Shown here: piece after piece, positions 1 through 7,990 of the stretch
Numbering within the stretch: the stretch's first letter is position 1
Layout: each line of letters starts with the position of its first letter
Assembly: GCA_031258475.1 (NCBI GenBank)
Contig: JAIRMS010000070.1
Span: 1-26,793 of the forward strand
Direction of reading: 5' to 3'
Length of the DNA: 26,793 nt
Origin: Holosporaceae bacterium
Lineage (GTDB): Bacteria; Pseudomonadota; Alphaproteobacteria; UBA3830
Translations under genes and position numbers: made by a program
The notes under the pieces: model-generated
Database searches by the model: none
The model's input: only the letters and a program-made list of their open reading frames with translations
What the model was told of the DNA's origin: nothing

Positions 1-328
1 ACTCCTGTGAAACGTATGAATTTCCCGTCAACCGCAAGTCCTTCCACATTTTCTTCCATTATTTCTAGGATTATTTCACCAACTTTTTCCGCGTCAATCA
101 TGCTTAGAATTCTTGATAATGTGGGCTTCGAGGGTATCTCTTTGATTCCAAATGCTTCTTTGAGGAATTTTGCCTTGTTTTTGTCGTGGGATACAATGTC
201 TCCAAATTGATCGATGCCGCTCAATATCGCACACATCGTGATTATTAACACATTGATTAACTTTGTTCTACGTAACTTGGATGCCTCTCATCTTTTATTT
301 TTGTAAATTTCTCTTGTATCTTTTCCAT
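1..328 (-). pseudogene. ISAs1-family transposase remnant, N-terminal part, frameshifted and cut by the window edge
   Basis: Reading the minus strand from an ATG at 328 gives MEKIQEKFTKIKDERHPSYV and then runs into a TAA at 257-259. From about 287 another frame continues as RRTKLINVLIITMCAILSGI and stays open to the window edge, including KPTLSRILSMID and the AVDGK motif, where the first catalytic Asp of the DDE triad is expected. The domain order (DxR near the start, hydrophobic CAILSG helix, VDGK) is that of ISAs1/H-repeat transposases. A one-nucleotide shift near 257-287 is needed to join the halves, so the gene is probably inactive. The family call is from memory of conserved motifs. No terminal inverted repeat was recognised. 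Confidence 0.6.
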
Positions 329-430
329 CTCATCCTCATTAGTGACTCCTTATAAAATCACTAATCCTTACTGTTCTTTAACTCAAATTCCTCCTTACTT
401 CAGAAAAATCGCCAGGTCTATGAAACGGAC

Positions 431-455
431 GTGCTTCCAAAGTGATTCATGTATA
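431..455. repeat. Solo end of the palindromic repeat family
   Basis: GTGCTTCCAAAGTGATTCAT followed by GTATA matches the right terminal repeat of the larger elements at 4176-4445, 6578-6799 and 7990-8037, but no partner end or inner palindrome is near. It sits just outside the transposase remnant and upstream of hppA. It is probably a leftover of a decayed copy. The rest of 330-570 shows nothing convincing. Confidence 0.5.
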
Positions 456-572
456 ACGCCACGTTCAATTAGAAAAACAAATACTTATGGACGAAGCTTT
501 TCCAACACCGTTGTGATTTTTACGCCGAAACCGGGATTGTTCGACCCTGATTCTCAGCCGAGTTAAATACAT

Positions 573-601
573 TTGATATTTGCTATGCGCTGATGTAATA
601 A
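573..601 (+). promoter_or_regulatory. Promoter of hppA
   Basis: TTGATA (573-578), a 17-base spacer and TAATAA (596-601) form a good sigma-70 type promoter. Transcription would start near 608, which makes the GTG at 606 unlikely as the start codon and supports the ATG at 633. Confidence 0.5.
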
Positions 602-632
602 TGCTGTGTCGTTTTTACGGTGGAGATTAGAC

Positions 633-2729
633 ATGCGTTGTCATTGGGAATTTGTGGTCATTACATGCGGGTTTTTGGCGTTGGTGTACGGTGCTATAAA
701 CACCAGATTTATGTTGAAACTCAGCAGCGGTAATGAAAAAATGCGGGAAATCGCAGCTGCCATCCAGGAAGGGGCGTCTGCGTATCTTGACCGGCAATAT
801 AAAACGATAGCCGTCGTTGGCGCCCTGATGTCGCTCGTTATTATTGCATTAATGGGATTCTATCCGGCGCTTGGTTTTCTTCTGGGAGCCTTTCTGTCGG
901 CGCTTGCCGGCTATGTCGGAATGAATATTTCCGTGAGAGCCAACGTTCGAACCTCCGAGGCGGCAAAAAAGGGAATAGAGCATGCGCTGTCCGTGGCGTA
1001 TAAATCCGGAGCCATTACCGGATTTTTAGTCGTTGGACTGGGATTAATCGGAACGGCGGTATACTTTTTCTATCTGCGAAAATTTGTGGCAGACGAGCGA
1101 CTGCTTGCCGAATCTCTGATATCCATGAGTTTCGGAGCTTCCCTTATTTCCATATTTGCACGTCTTGGCGGTGGTATTTTTACCAAAGGAGCAGACGTTG
1201 GCGCAGATCTTGTTGGAAAAGTTGAGGCTGGAATTCCGGAGGATGATCCGCGAAATCCCGCCGTCATAGCCGACAACGTGGGCGATAACGTGGGCGATTG
1301 CGCCGGAATGGCCGCCGATCTTTTCGAAACGTACGTCGTCACCATCTCCGCCGCAATTGTTTTGGCCGGAATTTTCTTCAAAGATGCGGCGAAAAGCTCT
1401 CTGATGATGTATCCGCTGGTGATTTGTGCAGTATGCGTTCTGGGATCTATCCTGGGAACGTTTTTCGTTAGGCTGGGCAAAAGCCAAAACGTAATGCACG
1501 CTCTGTACAAAGGATTGTTCGCCACCGCCGGATTTTCGTTCATGCTCATGTACTACGCAACAACGAAAATGTTCGATCTCGATACCGTATTTTTACCAGG
1601 TGGGAGCGCTTCATCGTTTTCAGGGCACGATATTCTGGGCTGTGGTATCATAGGGCTCGTGGTGACTCTTCTGCTGGTTTTTATCACCGAGTACTACACT
1701 TCCTACTCCTACAGACCGGTGATCAGCATCGCGAAAGCCTCCGAAACCGGGCACGGCACCAATATAATTCAGGGACTCGCTGTTTCCATGGAGGCGACGG
1801 CCCTTCCGGTGATTGTTATCTGCGCGGCGATAATTCTTGCCCACAGTGCTGCCGGATTGTACGGCATCGCAATTTCCGCCACGTCGATGCTCGCCCTTGC
1901 TGGCATAATCGTTACGATTGACGCATATGGGCCGATCACCGACAATGCGGGAGGTATCGCTGAAATGTCCGGATTGCCGGATAAAATTCGCCAGGTAACC
2001 GATAAACTGGACGCGGTTGGAAACACGACCAAGGCGGTCACAAAGGGCTATGCCATTGGTTCCGCCGGATTGGCGTCTCTGGTGCTGTTTTCCGCCTACA
2101 CGCAGGACATTTCGCATTATTTTTCTTCGCTGTCCATTCGCTTTGATTTGGAAGATCCCTACGTGGTTATCGGGCTGCTCGTCGGAGGACTGCTCCCGTA
2201 TCTTTTCAGCGCTTGCAGCATGATGGCCGTCGGACGCGCCGGCGGAGCGATCGTCGTGGAGGTAAGACACCAATTCAAGACCATAAAAGGAATCATGACC
2301 GGCAAAGCTAAGCCGGATTACAAAAGAGCCGTGGACATGCTAACGAAGGCGGCCATAAAGGAAATGATGCTACCGTCCCTACTGCCGGTTTTATCTCCTG
2401 TTCTACTGTACTTTGTGATTGGATATTTTGCTGGACACGAAGCCGGTTTGAAAAGTGTCGGAGCCATGTTGCTGGGAACGATTCTAACCGGAATTTTTCT
2501 GGCCATTTCGATGACGTCCGGCGGCGGCGCGTGGGATAACGCGAAGAAATACATCGAAAATGGAAAATTCGGCGGAAAAGGATCAGAGGCTCACAAGGCG
2601 GCCGTCACCGGCGACACCGTTGGAGATCCGTACAAAGACACCGCGGGCCCGGCAATCAATCCAATGATAAAAATCGTGAATATTGTTGCGATTCTGTTGC
2701 TGGCTTCATTATCTAAAATTATGATGTGA
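633..2729 (+). CDS. hppA: K+-independent proton-translocating pyrophosphatase
   Basis: Inner-membrane pump that couples hydrolysis of pyrophosphate to proton export. It recycles the pyrophosphate made by biosynthesis and saves ATP. The protein has 698 residues, normal for the family, and is almost entirely membrane helices. The pyrophosphate/Mg site [12 protein letters not shown] begins near residue 214, and a second acidic signature, [12 protein letters not shown], lies further on. In the motif [10 protein letters not shown], Lys467 and Thr470 occupy the positions that separate K+-independent (K/T) from K+-dependent (A) enzymes. I chose the ATG at 633 because GGTGGAG lies 7 bases upstream; an in-frame GTG at 606 sits at the predicted transcription start. 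The gene stands alone, followed directly by a repeat element. It is common in alphaproteobacteria and useful in energy-limited intracellular cells. Confidence 0.95.
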   Translation: MRCHWEFVVITCGFLALVYGAINTRFMLKLSSGNEKMREIAAAIQEGASAYLDRQYKTIAVVGALMSLVIIALMGFYPALGFLLGAFLSALAGYVGMNISVRANVRTSEAAKKGIEHALSVAYKSGAITGFLVVGLGLIGTAVYFFYLRKFVADERLLAESLISMSFGASLISIFARLGGGIFTKGADVGADLVGKVEAGIPEDDPRNPAVIADNVGDNVGDCAGMAADLFETYVVTISAAIVLAGIFFKDAAKSSLMMYPLVICAVCVLGSILGTFFVRLGKSQNVMHALYKGLFATAGFSFMLMYYATTKMFDLDTVFLPGGSASSFSGHDILGCGIIGLVVTLLLVFITEYYTSYSYRPVISIAKASETGHGTNIIQGLAVSMEATALPVIVICAAIILAHSAAGLYGIAISATSMLALAGIIVTIDAYGPITDNAGGIAEMSGLPDKIRQVTDKLDAVGNTTKAVTKGYAIGSAGLASLVLFSAYTQDISHYFSSLSIRFDLEDPYVVIGLLVGGLLPYLFSACSMMAVGRAGGAIVVEVRHQFKTIKGIMTGKAKPDYKRAVDMLTKAAIKEMMLPSLLPVLSPVLLYFVIGYFAGHEAGLKSVGAMLLGTILTGIFLAISMTSGGGAWDNAKKYIENGKFGGKGSEAHKAAVTGDTVGDPYKDTAGPAINPMIKIVNIVAILLLASLSKIMM

Positions 2730-2732
2730 TGA

Positions 2733-2992
2733 TATACACGAATTGTTTTGAGAGTGTGATCCTTATTTTCTGGATTGCCGCGTCGCTCTGCTCCTCGCAA
2801 TGACGAGAAGGGGTGGTGTTGCCGGATTGTGCTCGCAATGGCGGGGAGAGGTAATATTGCCGAATTGCTTCGTTGTGCCCACAATGACGGAATTGTATTG
2901 TCTTTGGAAAACCTGCGATCGTCATTGCGAGAAGCAGAGCGACGAAGCAATCCAGAAGATGAGGATTACACTCTCAAAATGATTCCTGTATA
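2733..2992. repeat. MITE-like nested palindromic repeat, copy 1
   Basis: The outer ends are 24-base inverted repeats (2733-2756 and 2969-2992), differing at 3 positions and beginning TATACA. Inside, the left arm TTTTCTGGATTGC...CTCGCAATGACGA is mirrored by a right arm TCGTCATTGCGAG...GCAATCCAGAA, so the element is a long imperfect hairpin. A 45-base block at 2887-2931 is identical to 6694-6738 in copy 3. It begins four bases after the hppA stop codon. Short reading frames inside it are by-products of the palindrome. Confidence 0.8.
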
Positions 2993-3070
2993 TAACACCG
3001 CATAAAATTTTATCTATTCTCTGGAACTAAAAATACCAAAAAAATATTTTATTTTTTTAAAAACAGGCTA

Positions 3071-3099
3071 TTGACTGCGGAAAAACATGTGTGCTAGCG
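3071..3099 (+). promoter_or_regulatory. Candidate promoter before the structured leader
   Basis: TTGACT (3071-3076) is followed after 17 bases by CTAGCG (3094-3099), or after 18 by TAGCGT. The -35 element is good and the -10 weak. It follows a very AT-rich stretch (about 3030-3065). Confidence 0.35.
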
Positions 3100-3104
3100 T
3101 GACC

Positions 3105-3203
3105 CTATAAGTTGTGATAAGGGTTCGAGCGATGCTTTGAAGGATGATGAAAAGCGGTAGCGGAGGATCTCGGTCAATCCCCTCCGGGTTTCATCGGTTT
3201 TTC
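3105..3203 (+). other. Structured RNA or 5' leader, type unknown
   Basis: Downstream of the candidate promoter, GATGAAA (3146-3152) can pair with TTTCATC (3189-3195), and inside it CGGAGG (3161-3166) with CCTCCG (3181-3186). GGTTTTT follows directly. This could be the terminator hairpin of a roughly 95-base small RNA, or an attenuator in the leader of the gene at 3260. I checked it against the conserved cores of SRP RNA, tmRNA, RNase P and 6S RNA as I remember them and saw no match. Confidence 0.35.
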
Positions 3204-3259
3204 AGACAGTTTTGTCTTGTTGTTGGTTTGTACAATTATTGAGGTATTAGGAGGTTACT

Positions 3260-4150
3260 GTGAAATATCGTGATATAATAAAAAGTGTGGGTGGTATGTG
3301 TTGTGCTGTAGCGGTGATGGGTGGAGATGAAGTGAGCGGGATGGATCCACAGCGCCAGGAGATGGAGGAGGCTGAACGGCAAAAAGGGGTACCGTTGGTC
3401 GAACCTTCTGTTGTTTCTCTCCATGGCGTTCTCGCCGAAGCAGAGGTAGTTTTTGACGATATACTTGGAGTGTTAGAGGGACTTAGAGCGGGGATGCTGG
3501 CCGGTCCGCCTGTTGCGGAGAGCCGCCTGGCAGAAGATCCTGGAAAAGTGCAGCGAATTTACGACAGTGTTTTGGAGCTTCGGAAGTTGTTTGTCGTGTT
3601 ATCGAAGGCCAATGGTAGCCCGGATCCAGAGGAAGGTTCTCCTCCAATAGAGGATGCGCCTTTGGAAGAGCATTTAGAAGAGGCCGGATCCGGAGAAAGT
3701 CCTCCGCAGGTGGCACAGCAACTGCCACCAGCGGCTGCTCGCGTAACAGCAGCGTTTGAGATGTGGTCGCATTTGATACCTGCAGAGACAGCGGATGAGC
3801 GCCGTGTGCTGGATGATGTAAACGCCGCTCTGCGGGAGCTCGCAACTAGCACCTCATCGCAGCCCGACTATAGAGGGAAAATGGAAACTCTGGTGAATCT
3901 AATTTGTAATCCTGAACACAATCGCGCCTACGCAAATTATGCGCATATGGTGTTTGCGGACGCTCTTTTCGTCTGGGGCGATGAGGAGAGTGGAAAATAC
4001 GGCGGAATGTTGGCTTCAATTGCCAGCTGTGGATGTGCGGATCCAGGTTGGTATTGGCAAGGTTATAAAAACGGTTATTACAATAGGTGTCCGACCGTGG
4101 AGGATGATTGCGAACCTGACGCGAGTGAAGAAGATGGAGAGGATTCCTAG
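3260..4150 (+). CDS. Hypothetical acidic protein, possibly exported
   Basis: Not recognised. It has 296 residues, starting at GTG with AGGAGG five bases upstream. The N-terminus has a basic start (MKYRDIIK) and a short hydrophobic run (VGGMCCAVAVMGG), which could be a weak signal peptide. The body is rich in Glu, Pro and Ala, with a low-complexity acidic/proline linker at about residues 115-155. A more folded-looking section follows, then a C-terminal end with four cysteines (CGC, RC, DDC), many aromatic residues and a tail of Asp/Glu. The gene is GC-richer than the secretion genes downstream and lies between repeat elements. A secreted host-interaction protein is one possibility, but nothing in the sequence proves it. 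Confidence 0.7.
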   Translation: MKYRDIIKSVGGMCCAVAVMGGDEVSGMDPQRQEMEEAERQKGVPLVEPSVVSLHGVLAEAEVVFDDILGVLEGLRAGMLAGPPVAESRLAEDPGKVQRIYDSVLELRKLFVVLSKANGSPDPEEGSPPIEDAPLEEHLEEAGSGESPPQVAQQLPPAAARVTAAFEMWSHLIPAETADERRVLDDVNAALRELATSTSSQPDYRGKMETLVNLICNPEHNRAYANYAHMVFADALFVWGDEESGKYGGMLASIASCGCADPGWYWQGYKNGYYNRCPTVEDDCEPDASEEDGEDS

Positions 4151-4165
4151 AGGAATCCCTCTTTC
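4137..4165 (+). terminator. Hairpin overlapping the stop codon of the 3260 gene
   Basis: GGATTCC (4141-4147) pairs with GGAATCC (4152-4158) around the stop codon TAG, extended past a bulge by GAG/CTC and followed only by TTTC. It is a weak terminator or an mRNA 3'-end stabiliser. Confidence 0.4.
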
Positions 4166-4175
4166 AATGTTTTGG

Positions 4176-4445
4176 TATACATGAATCACTTTGAAAGTGC
4201 ACTTCTCATTTTCTGGATTGCTTCGCTAGGCTCGCAATGACGAGGTGGTGTAACATTACCCATTCTCGTCATTGCGAGGAGCGTAGCGACGTGGCAATCC
4301 ATCGCCGTCTCAGCTACGCACCTGCGGCAATCGAGCTAAGTGCTGACTGCGCACTTCCAAAGTGATTCATCTGTACACTCTCAGCTACGCGACTGCACGA
4401 TCAAGCTAAAAGCTGACTACGCATTTTCAAAGTAGTCCATGTATA
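4176..4445. repeat. MITE-like nested palindromic repeat, copy 2, with duplicated right end
   Basis: The left end TATACATGAATCACTTTGAA (from 4176) is followed by inner arms TTCTGGATTGC...CTCGCAATGACGAG and CTCGTCATTGCGAGG...GCAATCCA. The matching right end occurs twice: 4351-4375 (GCACTTCCAAAGTGATTCAT...) and 4421-4445. It fills most of the gap between the 3260 gene and the convergent gene ending at 4500. Confidence 0.75.
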
Positions 4446-4447
4446 GT
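4310..4447. repeat. Two tandem 71-base units at the end of repeat copy 2
   Basis: Units start at 4310 and 4381 with TCAGCTACGC. Both continue through CAATCGAGCTAA/GATCAAGCTAA, GCTGACT and a copy of the element's right end. They have diverged by substitutions, so the duplication is not recent. Confidence 0.65.
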
Positions 4448-4453
4448 GAGTAA

Positions 4454-4488
4454 ACTCCACCGGGTCTGTGATCCAGGTGGAGTTTTTT
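4454..4488 (+). terminator. Strong intrinsic terminator
   Basis: ACTCCACC (4454-4461) pairs with GGTGGAGT (4476-4483), with inner GGGTC/GATCC pairing, and is followed by TTTTTT. It ends plus-strand transcription before the convergent gene at 4500. Read on the minus strand the stem is followed only by TTTAC, so it would act weakly for that gene. Confidence 0.75.
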
Positions 4489-4499
4489 GTTCTTTAAGG

Positions 4500-6023
4500 C
4501 TAGTTTACGATTCTCAAGATTTCTGCGTGTCCTCCCGGTTGTCCTTGTGTTGCTGGCTCTTCTACTCCAATTATGATTCTGCGTCCCCAGAGATTGTCTA
4601 CAATTTCTATCAAGGCTTTTGCCCAGAAAGACAAGTCTGGCAGACCAAGAGCTGTGAAATCTTGAGTCGTGAAATTCATTGCGCCCTGTGGTGGTCTCTT
4701 CACTGCAACGGTAAACCTGTTCACCCCGCGGCTGTCAGTTCCTCTCCCATCTATTCTGTTAAGAGCGTCTTCTATGTCTCTTTCATCAGCAGTGACTGCC
4801 TGCGGAAAGTTAAGTCCCAATGGATTAGCGAAAGCGCCTTGATTCCTTGGGCCTAAAGCAGATAGTTGGCCGTTTGGACCTTGTTGAAGACCATGAGCCA
4901 CAGCCCCCAAAACCGTGGCGATATTGGCTATGCTGCCTCCAGTTATAGCTTGAGCTGTACCTAGTCGGTTCCGTACAGTAATTGCGTATACGGCCAGTAT
5001 GTTAGCGTCTTTCTGTTGGAGATTCAACGGCTGTCCTTGAAGCGCTGTCGAAATACCACCTTGGTCAGTTCCCTTGGCTATTTCCTCAGCCATGACTCTG
5101 ATGACCGCATCCGCTGCTACTCCCTGAGGTAATTTGTTGAAAATACCCGGCACATTCGGCTGCATAGTAACACCAAAGGCTGCAGGAGTTTGCGCTACAA
5201 GGTTTCCGGTAATAGAGGCAAAGACCGTGGCTGTCAGAGCGTTATGCCAATATTGGTGTTTTGCTAGATCAGTCAGTCCCGCTTCTCCTGGTCCTACCTG
5301 GATGGGCGGTGGAGTCCCCGAGATGGCCGGGATGATAAGAGTGTCTCTAACCTGTGTGGCCGCAGTCCATCCAGGAATATGCACACGTCCATAGTAACCG
5401 CTTTTCAAAGCGTCTGGAAGATGACCTACATTGTACTCATGATAGCTCTTCAGTCGTGCATCGTCTCTATTATTTTGCACCGCGATATTGATCAAATGTC
5501 GATACAGTGTTTGCACGCAATCGCCTTCCTTTTTTGGTGACGCAGCAACCAAAGATGTTGCAGAAACTGGCCGATGATCGTATTCGTTGTATAGCACTCG
5601 TTGTCCTTGTGGATTTGTTGGATTTGCTATTGCACCATTTATCGCAGCATCTCGTTGCTGATCAGCGCGCATAACTTGAGTTAAAATGTTTTTGATCTGA
5701 TCAGCGGTATCGCAGATATCCAAGACAAATAGAACGCGAGCGAGCTGATTGTCGATTTCAGTGCCATTTTGCAGTACTCGAGTCATGATATCTCCCAATT
5801 CTCGCGGCGTTTGAACCTGGGGCGTCGGCGTCCCACGGATGAGCCAACTGCAAACGGCTTCGAGTCCAATACCTTGATTGAGTGCATGATACCCTAGTCT
5901 TGATGGATGCGCAGCAAAAGAAGAAAATGTGCCAGGTCCAGGTGGAAAAAGTGCTCCAATGTAGGCATCTCTTACAGTTAGCTCCGCTAATGATATCAAC
6001 GGATGTACAGTCGGGTTTTGCAC
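4500..6023 (-). CDS. Hypothetical protein, 3' part of a gene split by an in-frame stop
   Basis: Not recognised. The 507 residues from the first possible start (GTG 6023) are Ala/Gly/Gln-rich with many Pro. They look like a soluble, probably extracytoplasmic protein: no membrane helices and only two cysteines. The start is doubtful because no Shine-Dalgarno sequence precedes the GTG. The frame is open further up to 6068 (QIPNLDTFLDTLDTA) and is the same frame as the upstream 114-residue piece; only the TAA at 6069-6071 separates them. I infer that this is the body of a 629-residue exported protein whose N-terminus is the neighbouring piece. Whether it is translated today is open. Its GC content is higher than that of the flanking AT-rich DNA. 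Confidence 0.6.
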   Translation of the reverse strand: MQNPTVHPLISLAELTVRDAYIGALFPPGPGTFSSFAAHPSRLGYHALNQGIGLEAVCSWLIRGTPTPQVQTPRELGDIMTRVLQNGTEIDNQLARVLFVLDICDTADQIKNILTQVMRADQQRDAAINGAIANPTNPQGQRVLYNEYDHRPVSATSLVAASPKKEGDCVQTLYRHLINIAVQNNRDDARLKSYHEYNVGHLPDALKSGYYGRVHIPGWTAATQVRDTLIIPAISGTPPPIQVGPGEAGLTDLAKHQYWHNALTATVFASITGNLVAQTPAAFGVTMQPNVPGIFNKLPQGVAADAVIRVMAEEIAKGTDQGGISTALQGQPLNLQQKDANILAVYAITVRNRLGTAQAITGGSIANIATVLGAVAHGLQQGPNGQLSALGPRNQGAFANPLGLNFPQAVTADERDIEDALNRIDGRGTDSRGVNRFTVAVKRPPQGAMNFTTQDFTALGLPDLSFWAKALIEIVDNLWGRRIIIGVEEPATQGQPGGHAEILRIVN

Positions 6024-6068
6024 TGCTGTATCTAATGTATCTAAGAATGTATCTAAGTTTGGTATCTG

Positions 6069-6413
6069 TTACGTTCCTGCAGCGTGTTGTAATTCTAATT
6101 TCAGCCATCCATGCAGATATAAATCAGTCTTGGCAAAACCACCACCGCTAAGCAGTGGCGGAAAGACACCTTTTTTAGCCCACTCCACCATCTGCTTTTG
6201 ACCTTCATCTGTGTATAGCATATCGCGCACGGCATTTTGTAGAAATACGGTAGCGCTTTGTATCCCCACAGCTCTCAGCAGGTAAGGAATGGTCGCTTCG
6301 GCGACTTCCCGGGTGACCCGTGCTTCGCTGTTGCCGAACAGGCTCAGCGTCATCGCCGCAGCTATCAAATTTTTCCAAAAGCTGGTTCTTTTCGAATGTG
6401 TATTTTCGCTCAT
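6069..6413 (-). CDS. Signal-peptide-bearing N-terminal part of the split gene
   Basis: This piece has 114 residues starting at ATG 6413, with GGAG about 7 bases upstream. MSENTHSKRTSFWKN, a hydrophobic stretch LIAAAMTLSLF and GNSEA form a good Sec signal peptide, with cleavage likely after the SEA. The mature part (RVTREVAEATIPYLLRAV...) continues to GT and then TAA at 6069. The next 15 codons are in the same frame, look like coding sequence, and lead straight into the 507-residue piece. I therefore read the two as one gene with a nonsense mutation, not an operon. The protein family is not recognised. Confidence 0.6.
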   Translation of the reverse strand: MSENTHSKRTSFWKNLIAAAMTLSLFGNSEARVTREVAEATIPYLLRAVGIQSATVFLQNAVRDMLYTDEGQKQMVEWAKKGVFPPLLSGGGFAKTDLYLHGWLKLELQHAAGT

Positions 6414-6577
6414 TTTTTGTTCTCCACTTTTAAGCCAGGTGCATAGGTGAAGATCACCGCGCACTCTACGATTGTTCCATAATTCACAGCATACGGCCAA
6501 AAGGTTAAATTAAAGTTTAAAATGCAAATATTTTTAAGAAAAAAATGATGGGCTGCAAAAGAATGCCTTCTTTGTTT

Positions 6578-6799
6578 TGTATGAACCACGTTGGAAATGT
6601 GACTTTCATTTTCTGGATTGCCGCGTCGCTGCGCTCCTCGCAATGACGAGGAGGGAGGTGATATTGCCGGATTGCTTCGTTGTGCTCGCGATAACGGAAT
6701 TGTATTGTCTTTGGAAAACCTGCGATCGTCATTGCGAGGAGCAAAGCGACGAAGCAATCCAGAAAATGAGAAGTATCCTTTCAAAGTGATTCATGGATA
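6578..6799. repeat. MITE-like nested palindromic repeat, copy 3
   Basis: The left end GTATGAACCACGTTGGAAAT and right end CTTTCAAAGTGATTCATGG (to 6799) are imperfect inverted repeats. The inner arms TTTTCTGGATTGCCGCGTCG and CGACGAAGCAATCCAGAAAA are nearly perfect. The 45 bases at 6694-6738 equal 2887-2931 in copy 1. It lies upstream of the split gene. From 6800 to 7079 I see only short frames without family resemblance. Confidence 0.8.
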
Positions 6800-7079
6800 G
6801 CTTGAAAAAAACCGAAAAAAATGCTGAATTGCGAGAAATTATGCAATCAAAAGAAGAATAAAAACGCGATTCTTCCACATATAGCGACGACGAAAATTCC
6901 TCTGACTGAGAAAGAGAAAATCCTCGACAAAGCGCTGTCGTCCGAGAGATCTTCAACACAGGCTTGCTTTCGTGGAAACTCTGTATAGCCGTTGTTTTCA
7001 CACAACTTGCTATCATACCCAAATTAAGTCTTATAATAAATCAAGCATGCTACATAAAAAATGTTTTTATGTTTCAAAA

Positions 7080-7123
7080 TTAATTAAATTTTAATAAAAT
7101 ACGTTTAATATGCAAAATATAAT
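7080..7123 (+). promoter_or_regulatory. ctrA promoter with a CtrA-type binding site
   Basis: TTAA-N7-TTAA, the full CtrA recognition site, is at 7080-7094. A perfect TATAAT is at 7118-7123. The -35 position (7095-7100) has no consensus, as expected of an activated promoter. The site lies immediately upstream of the -35 position, so autoregulation by CtrA is likely, although such a site can occur by chance in AT-rich DNA. Confidence 0.5.
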
Positions 7124-7159
7124 GTGAAGTTATTGCAGTATTGATGTTGGGGGGTAGTC

Positions 7160-7915
7160 GTGAGAGTTTTGTTGATAGAAGATGATATACCGACGGCCAA
7201 TGGAATAGAAATTCTCCTAAGAAAAGAAGGAGTAATAGTAGATTCCACCAGTTTTGGGCAATATGGTATCGAAGTCGGAAAGATTTATGATTATGACGGG
7301 ATTATATTAGACTTAATGCTTCCCGACGTGGACGGAATTGAGGTTATAAAGAAATTGAGATCCGCCAACGTAAAAACGCCGGTGATCATTTTATCTGGGT
7401 TATCCGAATGTAAGGATAAGGTTAACTGTCTTGACATCGGCGCAGACGACTACATTACGAAACCATTTGAGGGCAAGGAACTTGTGTCCCGAATACAGGC
7501 GGTGGTTAGAAGATCCAGAGGACATGCCGAATCGATAATAAAGATCGGCAGAATGACGATTAACCTGCAGAATCGTCGCGTGGACGTGGATGGGCGAGCC
7601 CTGCATCTTACTGGAAAAGAGTATTCTATACTCGAGCTATTGTGTCTTAGAAAAGGCGCGACTCTCACAAAAGACATGTTTCTTAATCATCTATACGGCG
7701 GCATGGACGAGCCTGAGTTGAAGATAATAGACGTGTTCGTCTGCAAACTAAGGAAAAAGCTTATGGAAGCCCTTGATGGAGAGTGTTACATCGAGACTAT
7801 CTGGGGCAGGGGATACTCCATGAAGGATATGGATTCGCAGCCTGGTGAAGAAAAAGAGCGGGAATCTCCGCCAGAATTGGTCGGCACGCCAGGAGGCGTA
7901 GCCGATACTGTATAA
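7160..7915 (+). CDS. ctrA: Cell-cycle response regulator CtrA
   Basis: DNA-binding response regulator of the OmpR class. In alphaproteobacteria it controls the cell cycle and many late genes, downstream of the CckA-ChpT phosphorelay. It has 251 residues. The receiver domain (1-about 120) has the acidic pocket IEDD, the phospho-acceptor Asp51 in LDLMLPD and the conserved Lys in ITKPF. The winged-helix domain (about 125-230) carries the CtrA-specific LTGKEYSILELL, GGMDEPELKIIDVF and IWGRGY. The extra C-terminal tail (about 230-251: GEEKERESPPEL...) is acidic and probably disordered. The GTG start has GGGGGG five bases upstream. It is monocistronic, between its own promoter and a clear terminator. 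CckA, ChpT and DivK are not in the window. Confidence 0.95.
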   Translation: MRVLLIEDDIPTANGIEILLRKEGVIVDSTSFGQYGIEVGKIYDYDGIILDLMLPDVDGIEVIKKLRSANVKTPVIILSGLSECKDKVNCLDIGADDYITKPFEGKELVSRIQAVVRRSRGHAESIIKIGRMTINLQNRRVDVDGRALHLTGKEYSILELLCLRKGATLTKDMFLNHLYGGMDEPELKIIDVFVCKLRKKLMEALDGECYIETIWGRGYSMKDMDSQPGEEKERESPPELVGTPGGVADTV

Positions 7916-7961
7916 TTAAAAACTCTACTTCCGAGCTTTCGATCGCTTTTGGATATAGACC

Positions 7962-7990
7962 CCCCGTGGCTTGCCGCGGGGTTGTTTGTT
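7962..7990 (+). terminator. Intrinsic terminator of ctrA
   Basis: CCCCGTGG (7962-7969) pairs fully, with one G-T pair, with CCGCGGGG (7974-7981) around a CTTG tetraloop. TTGTTTGTT follows. Confidence 0.8.

Noticed and set aside
342..566. 74-residue frame between the transposase remnant and hppA
   Set aside because: No ribosome site and no recognisable motif, and it runs through a repeat end.
1044..1549. Long minus-strand frames opposite hppA
   Set aside because: They mirror the codon structure of hppA and show no family resemblance or ribosome site.
2591..3005. Short frames inside the palindromic repeats here and at 6410-6800
   Set aside because: The same peptide patterns (RNDD, FSKDNTIP) recur because the repeat recurs. 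They are read-throughs of a palindrome, not genes.
7009..7021. TATCATACCCAA shared with 17050-17061
   Set aside because: A 12-base match between two intergenic sites with no extension; probably chance or a tiny relic.
6794..7022. Possible small gene between repeat copy 3 and ctrA, starting MDSLKKTEKN
   Set aside because: It stops after about 22 codons; the continuation needs frame changes and resembles nothing I know.
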